Below are positions 57,348 to 64,000 of a stretch of DNA of 64,000 nucleotides, in pieces (position 1 is the stretch's first letter; each line of letters opens with the position of its first letter). The position numbers were made by a program, and so were the translations under genes. The notes beneath the pieces were generated by a model. It saw nothing but the letters and a program-made list of their open reading frames with translations, searched no databases and was not told the origin of the DNA. This DNA comes from Streptomyces orinoci (GTDB taxonomy: Bacteria > Actinomycetota > Actinomycetes > Streptomycetales > Streptomycetaceae), in contig NZ_PHNC01000035.1 of assembly GCF_003121295.1 (NCBI RefSeq), forward strand, positions 1 to 64,000, written 5' to 3'.

Positions 57348-59191
57348 CGGGCCGCCTCGCTGTCCTTCATGTCACGCAGAATCGTCCGCTTGCCCATGGC
57401 CGCATAGACCAGGTCCTCCAACTGCTTGGCGCGCGCGGTATAGAACGCCTCATAGTCGTTGGCGCGCAGGTGGTAGGGGTCGATCAGATGGGTGGCGATC
57501 ACGTCGTCGAACCATTCGCGGCGCATGTCGGATGCAGCGGCCAGGGAATCCAGGTAGGCGGCGGGCGGTCCGGCCAGGGTCTGCGCGGCACGCAGCGACA
57601 AGGGTGTCTTGTTGACGATGGAGTTGGCAGGAAGGCTGTCGGCCCCTGTCCGGCGCCGGCGCACCCAGCTGCGGGGGAAGATCTGACGGATGTCCACCCC
57701 GTATTCATCCATGACACTCGGCTTCAGCGGGGCGTCCGTGTAATGCCAGTCCACCGCGCCCTGCTTGATGAGCAGGGCGTAAATCCCCTTGTATGCAGCG
57801 CTGTTGCGGGTGGTGAGGGAGTCCAGGCGCTCGGGGAAGAAGTAGGCGTCGGTCACCGTCTCGGGGGCGACTCCGTCGCGCCGGATCCATGCCACGAGCT
57901 GTTCGACATCCCTGGTGAAGCGGCTCTCGGTGGAACCGCCGTACATCTCCCCCAGCACACCGCACCAGTACCACTGCGTGATCATGTCTTCGGCGCCGAG
58001 CGTGTCGGTGTCCTCACCGAGGATGGTGCGGACTGCGGCGAGCGGAATCAGTTGCGTCCGGTAGGGCAGGTCAGTGACCCTCACAATGCACTGCTTCTCG
58101 AGAAACGCGCCGACCCAGGCGAATGCGTCCGCCAGCCGTGGGGCAAGGGATTCGAAGTCCGCGAGCGGCAGTTCGAGAAGGTCCCGTCGCTTGCAGGAGA
58201 CACCGCTTCCGTGCCCGGTCTGCTTACGGTGCCAGGTACGGACGAGCGCCACGGCCTGCAGGAAGTCGGTGCTGCTCAGACCGTCGTCGATGCCCATCGC
58301 CAGACGGCCGAACACCGGGTACCGGAGGGCAAGTTCCTCCTTGACCGTGTGCCAGACCTTCGGAAGCTCGTAGTAGCCTCCCGTCCGCTCGCGGTAGCCC
58401 CGGTCACCGGCGTAGGTGGCCGTCAGGAGTTCGAAGACATTGAGCGGGACGCCACCAGTGTTGACCCGCTCGAACACGGCGCAGACGGCGTCCATGGAGG
58501 TCGAGGCGGCCAGCTTGATCATGGGCACCTGGAAGGACCTCACATGCTCGAGAACCTGCTCCTCGAAGCGGCTCCACAGGTCGAAATGCCCGTCGTCCCC
58601 CTTCTCGTACACCCGCCGCCAGGCGTTCACCTTGGCGGTGTCGAAGACGATACGCAACGGGAACAGCCCTGCAGCGCACTCGCTTTCGGTGCTGGTCAGG
58701 TCGTGGACGACGTCCCGGGCGAAATTCGCCCGCAGAACCTTGCCTTCGGGGACCGAGACGATCGCCTCGTCACGGTCCGCAGCAGAGCCGACGGCCTTCT
58801 TGATGTCCACGTAGTACCAGCGCCGGGCGGGGTTGCCCCGAGCGTCGATGGTCTCCACCGGGCGGTCCTGGAAGAGTGCCTGGAAGAGCGAGGTGAGGCG
58901 CTGCTGCCCATCGAGGAGAAGCAGGGCGGGATCCGGCATCTCTTCGATCCGCGCCCCGGTGAGGGCCCGTGCCCGGAAGGGTGATTCACCGCCCGTTTCC
59001 AGCGTCATGACGACGCCCAGCGGGTAGTCGAGCGTCACCGTCGCGACAATGGCGCGAATGCGATCGTCGTCCCACTTCCACTCCCGTTGGAAATCGGGGA
59101 GTTGAAGCGCTCCCGTGGCGACATCCGCCAGGAGCGTTTTGAGCTTCACATTGTCGAGTCCAGCCACGCGCTCGCACCCCACCCTCACCAC
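57344..59191 (-). CDS. DUF262 (GmrS-like) protein with degenerate DUF1524/HNH region
   Basis: This 615-residue protein starts at GTG 59191 (GTG 59167 also possible). The N-terminal DUF262 ParB-like NTPase domain has LQLPDFQREWKWDDDRIRAI, LDYPLGVVMTLE and LLLDGQQRLTSLFQALF (DGQQR 94-98), as in GmrSD and other type IV restriction proteins. The C-terminus aligns by eye to the DUF1524 HNH region, but the usual DIHHIFP reads DIRQIFP (500-506) and the later TNR-type motif after SIVNKTPLS is LRAAQ. Both catalytic His are gone, so nuclease activity is unlikely. It is coupled to the CBS-HEPN gene and lies opposite to the BREX genes. Confidence 0.82.
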   Translation of the reverse strand: MVRVGCERVAGLDNVKLKTLLADVATGALQLPDFQREWKWDDDRIRAIVATVTLDYPLGVVMTLETGGESPFRARALTGARIEEMPDPALLLLDGQQRLTSLFQALFQDRPVETIDARGNPARRWYYVDIKKAVGSAADRDEAIVSVPEGKVLRANFARDVVHDLTSTESECAAGLFPLRIVFDTAKVNAWRRVYEKGDDGHFDLWSRFEEQVLEHVRSFQVPMIKLAASTSMDAVCAVFERVNTGGVPLNVFELLTATYAGDRGYRERTGGYYELPKVWHTVKEELALRYPVFGRLAMGIDDGLSSTDFLQAVALVRTWHRKQTGHGSGVSCKRRDLLELPLADFESLAPRLADAFAWVGAFLEKQCIVRVTDLPYRTQLIPLAAVRTILGEDTDTLGAEDMITQWYWCGVLGEMYGGSTESRFTRDVEQLVAWIRRDGVAPETVTDAYFFPERLDSLTTRNSAAYKGIYALLIKQGAVDWHYTDAPLKPSVMDEYGVDIRQIFPRSWVRRRRTGADSLPANSIVNKTPLSLRAAQTLAGPPAAYLDSLAAASDMRREWFDDVIATHLIDPYHLRANDYEAFYTARAKQLEDLVYAAMGKRTILRDMKDSEAAR

Positions 59192-59309
59192 TCACGCGCG
59201 TCCGCGCGGGCAATGATTGCAGCAATGTCACAACTGCGCGTCAAACCTGGTGTGTTGAAGACCTATCGTTTTCAGCCACGGTTCGGGCCATCGCATCAGT
59301 GGGACACTG
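59192..59309. promoter_or_regulatory. Divergent promoter region, DUF262 operon / brxD
   Basis: These 118 bp separate divergent starts and must contain promoters for the nested operon and for brxD-brxHI. The stretch is locally AT-richer (around 59210-59275) than its surroundings. I see no clear palindrome. Confidence 0.4.
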
Positions 59310-60647
59310 GTGGGCGTGACTACCGCTGCATCGTCCCGTCCCGTCCAGGCCAGCGCGGTACGGCGCCGTGCCGTCATCGACGCCCTCCGGCGCGGCGCCG
59401 TACCGGAGAGCGGGCTTGACCTGCTGGCCACCGGCCTGGACCGGTTCGAGGCCGCGCTGGACGGCGAGTTGAACTCGGTCGCTTCCGGTGCCTCGGTGTT
59501 CAAGGCCGTGCGGGGAGAGTACGGATCCGGCAAGACCTTCTTCACCCGATGGCTGGGAGAGCGGGCCAAGCGGCTCGGCTTCGCCGTGGCGGAGATACAG
59601 GTCTCGGAGACCGAGACGCCGCTGCACAGACTGGAGACCGTCTACCGGCGGCTCACGGAGCGGCTGACCACGGCGAGCTTCCCGTCCAGTGCCCTCCGGC
59701 CCATCGTGGACGCCTGGTTCTACGCCCTGGAGGAAGACGCCCTGGCGGCCGGTGCGACCGAGGACGCGCTGGCCGAGGAGGTGGAGAAGCTGCTGAGTAC
59801 GCGCCTTGCCGAGGTATCCCGGCACGCCCCGTCCTTCGCGACCGCCCTGCTCGGCTACCGGGCCGCCCTCGCCAAGGGCGACGAGGCAACGGCGGCGGCC
59901 ATCCTGGCCTGGCTGGGCGGACAGCCGCATGTGGCAGCCGCTGCCCGGCGGTCGGCGGGGGTGCGCGGCAACCTCGATCACTTCGGAGCCCTCGGCTTTC
60001 TGCAGGGCCTGCTGACCGTGCTGCGCGACTCGGGACACCGGGGTCTGTTCGTCGTCCTCGACGAGGTGGAGACGCTGCAACGGGTTCGGTCCGACGCCCG
60101 CGACAAAGCCCTCAACGCACTGCGACAGCTCATCGACGAGGTTCACTCGGGGCGCTTCCCCGGCCTCTACCTGGTGATCACCGGAACTCCGGCGTTCTAC
60201 GACGGCCGGCAGGGCGTGCAGCGGCTGGCACCACTCGCCCAGCGCCTGGCCACCGACTTCACCACCGATCCGCGCTTCGACAATCCTCGTGCCGTGCAGC
60301 TGCGCTTGCCCGGTTTCACCCAGGAATCCCTGGCTGCTCTCGGGACGGCCGTCCGGGACCTGTACACGGCAAGCGCCGACGCGCCCGGCCGCGTCACGGC
60401 GCTCGCCGATGACGCTTACATCGCCGAGCTCGCCCGGGCCGTGGGCGGAGCCCTGGCCGGGAAGGCCGGAGTCGCACCGCGGCTATTTCTCAAAAAGCTG
60501 GTCGGCGACGTCCTCGACCGTATTGACCAGTTCCAGGAATTCGATCCCAGGAAGCACTACCGGCTTACCGTGGCGGCCGGCGAACTCACCGACGTGGAAC
60601 GGAACCTGGCAGCGGCCTCCGCCGATGGCATCGAGCTGGAGGTGTAA
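59310..60647 (+). CDS. brxD: BREX type 2 BrxD: ATP-binding protein
   Basis: BrxD is the P-loop protein found with pglWXYZ in type 2 BREX. The 445-residue product (GTG 59310, or GTG 59316) has VRRRAVIDALRRGAVPESGL, a Walker A, VRGEYGSGKTFFTRWL (K75), and a Walker B with LFVVLDEVETLQR. A sensor-like LYLVITGTPAFYDG and a C-terminal winged helix follow, as in DUF2791/BrxD proteins. It overlaps brxHI by one base (TAATG). Confidence 0.92.
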   Translation: MGVTTAASSRPVQASAVRRRAVIDALRRGAVPESGLDLLATGLDRFEAALDGELNSVASGASVFKAVRGEYGSGKTFFTRWLGERAKRLGFAVAEIQVSETETPLHRLETVYRRLTERLTTASFPSSALRPIVDAWFYALEEDALAAGATEDALAEEVEKLLSTRLAEVSRHAPSFATALLGYRAALAKGDEATAAAILAWLGGQPHVAAAARRSAGVRGNLDHFGALGFLQGLLTVLRDSGHRGLFVVLDEVETLQRVRSDARDKALNALRQLIDEVHSGRFPGLYLVITGTPAFYDGRQGVQRLAPLAQRLATDFTTDPRFDNPRAVQLRLPGFTQESLAALGTAVRDLYTASADAPGRVTALADDAYIAELARAVGGALAGKAGVAPRLFLKKLVGDVLDRIDQFQEFDPRKHYRLTVAAGELTDVERNLAAASADGIELEV

Positions 60648-62785
60648 TGGCCGCTACCGGTGACCCTGTGGACCGACTCGATCCGGTGGTAATCCACCAT
60701 GTGGTGAACACCCTCGGCTGGCCCGACCTCCGCCCGTTGCAGCGTGCGGCGATCAACCCTCTCATGGACGGCGAAGACGCCCTCCTGCTCGCTCCCACCG
60801 CCGGTGGAAAGACCGAGGCGGCGTGTCTGCCCATCCTCTCGGCCATGACCGAGCGGGGCTGGTCCGGCACCTCGGTGCTCTATCTGTGCCCCCTCAAGGC
60901 TCTTCTCAACAATCTGATAGGGCGCATCGGTTCGTACGCCGGCTGGCTGGGCCGGCGTGCCGCCCTCTGGCACGGCGACACCCAGGAGTCGCAACGGCAG
61001 CGCATCCGTGTGGAGTCACCGGACATCCTGCTCACCACGCCGGAGTCGTTGGAGGCCATGCTCATCGGGGGGAAGACGGACCACACCCATCTCCTGGGAA
61101 GCATACGGACGGTCATCGTCGACGAGGTCCATGCCTTCGCCGATGACGACCGTGGGTGGCACCTGCTAGCGGTGCTGGAGCGCCTTCGCCGGGTCACGGG
61201 CCATCCCATCCAGCGCATCGGGCTTTCCGCGACGGTCGGAAACCCGCAGCAACTCCTCACCTGGCTCCAGGGATCCGGTGCCGGGAAGCGGCCAGGACAG
61301 GTAATCGCCCCGAACCGTGTCCCCGCAGCCTCCGAACGCACCCGGCCACCGGGCGACGTGGAACTGGACTACGTCGGCTCCCTCGACAACGCCGCCAAGC
61401 TCATCGCCGCCCTGCACCGGGGCGAGAAAAGACTGGTGTTCTGCGACTCCAGGCGGCAGGTCGAGCAGCTGGGCGCCGCGCTGCGAGCCCGGGAGGTGAC
61501 GGTGTTCCTGTCACACGCCTCGCTGTCGGCGGAGGAGCGAGCCAGATCCGAGCAGGCATTCGCCGAAGGACGTGACTGTGTCATTGTCGCCACGTCGACA
61601 CTGGAACTCGGCATCGACGTAGGCGACTTGGACCGTGTCATCCAGATCGACTCACCGGCCAGCGTGGCCTCGTTCCTGCAGCGCATCGGACGCACGGGAC
61701 GCCGGCCGGGCGCCACGCGGAATTGTCTGTTCCTGACGACCGGCAAGGATGCCCTGCTTCAGGCAGGCGCATTACTCCTGCTCTGGGGGCGCGGCTGGGT
61801 GGAAGCGGTGGCGGCGCCACCCGAACCACGCCACTTGGTGGCACAACAGCTGCTCGCCCTGGCCCTTCAGGAGCACAAGATCGGCGACCAGTTGTGGCCC
61901 GAGCAGTGGAACGGCCTCCCGCCATTCGACCGGTCGGCCTCGCCCATCGTGCGCCATCTGGTGAGGGAGGGTTTTCTTGAAGCGGACGACGGGCTGCTGT
62001 TCATCGGCTCCGAGGCCGAACGCCGCTTCGGCCATCGCCACTTCATGGAACTGACCGCCTCCTTTACCGCACCCCCGCAGTTCACAGTGCTGTCCGGGCG
62101 CACCGAAATAGGGCAGACGGATCCCTCCGTACTGACCGAGGAGCGGCCCGGGCCCCGGCGGCTGCTGCTCGGCGGCCGCAGCTGGCAGGTGACCTACATC
62201 GACTGGGGCCGCAAGCGTGTCTTCGTCGAACCCGTCGACAGCGGCGGCATCGCCAAATGGACCGGCGGCTCGATCGCCGGGCTGTCGTATTCCCTTACCC
62301 GCGCGATGCGGGAGGTGTTGCTGGGCTCCGATCCCCCGGTCACCCTGACCCGGCGGGCAAGCGCTTGCCTGACCGAGTGGCGGCGAGATGCCGCTCCTCA
62401 CCTCGTTCATCCTGGCGGAACGCTGGTAAGCCGACGCGGGATTGACGTGCGCTGGTGGACCTGGGCCGGCTACCGCGCCAATGCGACGCTCGCCGCGACG
62501 CTGCCATCCATCAGCGATCCCGTGCAGCGCCCAACCGACTGCTTTGTGCGGCTGCGGGAGAATCTGACACCCGAGGCATGGCGTACTGCCCATGAGAGCT
62601 CCGGCGGAGGAACGGCTTTGGTGCTCCCGGATGTTGACAGGCGGGCGGTGCGCGGACTGAAGTTCTCCGCCGCGCTGCCACAACGCCTGGCGGTGGCTAC
62701 GGTCGCCGCCAGACTTGCCGATTTCGAAGGAGCGCGCGCGGTGCTGGCGGAGCCGGTGCGATTCCATCTCGCACCGGCTCCCTGA
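60647..62785 (+). CDS. brxHI: BREX type 2 BrxHI: DEAD/DEAH-box helicase
   Basis: BrxHI is an Lhr-like superfamily 2 helicase of type 2 BREX. The 712-residue product has a Q-like start, LGWPDLRPLQRAAINPLMDG, motif I LLLAPTAGGKTEAACL (K55), motif Ia YLCPLKALLNN, motif II IVDEVHAF (DEVH, 159-162), motif III GLSATVGNP, and motifs V-VI in STLELGIDVGDLDRVIQID and FLQRIGRTGRR. The C-terminal half resembles the Lhr-type extension. It is the last gene of the island; 28 bp separate its stop from the convergent methyltransferase. Confidence 0.93.
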   Translation: MAATGDPVDRLDPVVIHHVVNTLGWPDLRPLQRAAINPLMDGEDALLLAPTAGGKTEAACLPILSAMTERGWSGTSVLYLCPLKALLNNLIGRIGSYAGWLGRRAALWHGDTQESQRQRIRVESPDILLTTPESLEAMLIGGKTDHTHLLGSIRTVIVDEVHAFADDDRGWHLLAVLERLRRVTGHPIQRIGLSATVGNPQQLLTWLQGSGAGKRPGQVIAPNRVPAASERTRPPGDVELDYVGSLDNAAKLIAALHRGEKRLVFCDSRRQVEQLGAALRAREVTVFLSHASLSAEERARSEQAFAEGRDCVIVATSTLELGIDVGDLDRVIQIDSPASVASFLQRIGRTGRRPGATRNCLFLTTGKDALLQAGALLLLWGRGWVEAVAAPPEPRHLVAQQLLALALQEHKIGDQLWPEQWNGLPPFDRSASPIVRHLVREGFLEADDGLLFIGSEAERRFGHRHFMELTASFTAPPQFTVLSGRTEIGQTDPSVLTEERPGPRRLLLGGRSWQVTYIDWGRKRVFVEPVDSGGIAKWTGGSIAGLSYSLTRAMREVLLGSDPPVTLTRRASACLTEWRRDAAPHLVHPGGTLVSRRGIDVRWWTWAGYRANATLAATLPSISDPVQRPTDCFVRLRENLTPEAWRTAHESSGGGTALVLPDVDRRAVRGLKFSAALPQRLAVATVAARLADFEGARAVLAEPVRFHLAPAP

Positions 62786-62813
62786 CGATCAGCACCCGGC
62801 GACGCCCCACCGG

Positions 62814-64000
62814 TCAGTCGGCCTGGGGGACCCGCTTCAGCACCGCCACGCACTCCACATGATGCGTAACCGGAAACAGATCGAACGCCCGCAGCGTGAC
62901 CGGTCGGTAGCCCTCGGCCGCGAAGTACTTGAGGTCGCGGGCCAGGGCGGCCGGGTCGCAGGCGACGTAGGCGATGCGGCGGGCGCCCAGGGCGGCGAGG
63001 CGGCGGACGGTGTCGCGGCCGGCGCCGGAGCGGGGCGGGTCGAGGACGAGGATGTCGGCCTCGGTGATGCCGGTGCGCGGCAGGACCTGTTCCACCTTGC
63101 CGTGTTCGATGCGAACCCGGTCCAGATCGGCGAGGTTGTGGCGGGCGTCCTCGACGGCGCGCTTGGAGGACTCGATGCCCAGGACGGCGCCCTGGTCGCC
63201 GACCCGCTCGCCCAGGGCGCCGGCGAACAGGCCGACGCCGCAGTAGAGGTCGAGGGCCATATCGCCCTTACGGGGCATCAGGCCCTGCATCACGGCCTCC
63301 ACCAGCATGTCCGCGGCCTGCGGGTGGACCTGCCAGAAGCCGCCCTCGGCCACCCGCCAGGTGCGGCCGGCGGCGCGTTCGCGGACGAAGGGGCGGCCGT
63401 GGACGCGGTGGATGCGCTGGTCCTTCTCCCCTACCCGGAGGACGGAGACGGGCTTGTCGAGCTCGACGATCGGCAGGCGGCCGCCGGGGCGGGGGGTGAG
63501 GACGACCTGGCGGTCGCCGGAGCCGGTGGCGGCGATGGCCTCCACCGAGGCGATCTGCGGCCAGTCGCGCTTCTCCACGCCCAGTTCGCTGACGCCGGGG
63601 GCGGCGATCAGGCAGTGGTCGATGCGCTGGACCTCATGGGAGCGGTGCTTGCGCAGGCCCGCGTGCCCCTCGGCGTCCACGGCGTACTGGACGCGGGTGC
63701 GCCAGGCGGGGACCTCGCCCTTGGCGACCTTGTCGCCGGGGGCCGGGACGACCGTGCCGTCCCAGCCGGCCTCCTCGGGGGTGAGACCCGCCAGCCGGGC
63801 CAGCTGCTCGGTGATCACCGCGGCCTTGAGGCGGCGCTGGGCGCCGGGGGCGACATGCTGCCAGTCACAGCCGCCGCACTTGCCGGGGCCGGAGAACGGG
63901 CAGGGGGCCTCGACGCGGTCCTTGGACGGCTCGATGATGTCGATGGCGTCGGCGCGCAGAAAGCGGGAGGTCTCGTCGCCCTCGGTGACCCGGGCCACCA
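62814..64000 (-). CDS. TrmA/RlmD-type class I SAM RNA methyltransferase (N-terminus outside window)
   Basis: This is a 23S rRNA or tRNA (uracil-5-)-methyltransferase-like enzyme. The visible 394 residues contain an iron-sulfur-type Cys cluster, CPFSGPGKCGGCDW, the SAM loop ALDLYCGVGLFAGAL, the catalytic-region motif VLDPPRSGAG and YVACDPAALARDLKYF. It ends HHVECVAVLKRV, typical of the family. A GTG at 63998 could serve as a start, but homologues have about 50 more residues with a TRAM domain, so the gene probably continues past base 64000. It marks the likely right border of the defence island. Confidence 0.9.
   Translation of the reverse strand, partial: VARVTEGDETSRFLRADAIDIIEPSKDRVEAPCPFSGPGKCGGCDWQHVAPGAQRRLKAAVITEQLARLAGLTPEEAGWDGTVVPAPGDKVAKGEVPAWRTRVQYAVDAEGHAGLRKHRSHEVQRIDHCLIAAPGVSELGVEKRDWPQIASVEAIAATGSGDRQVVLTPRPGGRLPIVELDKPVSVLRVGEKDQRIHRVHGRPFVRERAAGRTWRVAEGGFWQVHPQAADMLVEAVMQGLMPRKGDMALDLYCGVGLFAGALGERVGDQGAVLGIESSKRAVEDARHNLADLDRVRIEHGKVEQVLPRTGITEADILVLDPPRSGAGRDTVRRLAALGARRIAYVACDPAALARDLKYFAAEGYRPVTLRAFDLFPVTHHVECVAVLKRVPQAD

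Noticed and set aside
34584..62785. Integrated phage or integrative element carrying the defence genes
   Set aside because: No integrase, excisionase, replication or transfer gene and no flanking direct repeats were seen within the window.

Overview
The window is very GC-rich, with strongly GC-biased third codon positions, frequent GTG/TTG starts, ATGA/GTGA overlaps, an XRE-DUF397 regulator pair, PaaX and MocR regulators, and a dispersed repeat (core GGAACTGCGCGACC) that I associate with Streptomyces intergenic regions. It therefore looks like chromosomal DNA of a Streptomyces or close relative. No rRNA, tRNA, CRISPR array, insertion sequence or phage structural gene was seen.

1-8.7 kb holds housekeeping and stress genes: a two-component system (the kinase is cut by the window start), DUF2267, a DnaK with a J-domain partner behind a promoter overlapped by a HAIR-like operator, a STAS protein, a small membrane protein, a deleted DUF2071 pseudogene, a hemerythrin-like protein and a PLP-dependent decarboxylase facing a MocR regulator. 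10.1-17.6 kb looks like a 2-aminobenzoyl-CoA (anthranilate) type catabolic cluster: RidA, acyl-CoA dehydrogenase, aryl-CoA ligase, PaaX, a monooxygenase/old-yellow-enzyme fusion and an enoyl-CoA hydratase, with a similar palindrome at both outward promoters. 17.7-21.5 kb carries MFS-arcA-arcB (arginine deiminase pathway), divergent from a GlxA-type regulator. 22.6-27.6 kb carries mmuM and the Hen1-Pnkp RNA repair pair. 28-34.5 kb holds small conserved genes (DUF6099, MazG-like, AAA ATPase, SepF-like, AzlCD with a cupin regulator, a Cys-rich pentapeptide protein) and a degenerate repeat tract.

34.6-62.8 kb reads as a defence island. Its core is a complete type 2 BREX (Pgl) set: pglW, pglX, pglY, pglZ, brxD and brxHI, all on the plus strand. 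Two modules sit inside it on the minus strand. One is an XRE/DUF397 regulator pair (with three small plus-strand ORFs) between pglX and pglY. The other is a two-gene operon between pglZ and brxD, encoding a DUF262 protein whose C-terminal HNH-like motif has lost both histidines and a CBS-pair protein ending in a HEPN-type R-x4-H motif. On the left flank are a PD-(D/E)XK-DUF2075 protein, a secreted Cys-rich protein and a T4 beta-protein family member. The right edge is a TrmA/RlmD-type RNA methyltransferase, which suggests the island ends at about 62.8 kb.

Proposed working (inference): PglX modifies DNA, PglW/PglZ act as kinase and phosphatase, PglY/BrxD/BrxHI supply ATPase and helicase functions, and the nested DUF262/CBS-HEPN pair may be a second, nucleotide-sensing defence layer. 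That pair is the part least covered by known descriptions.
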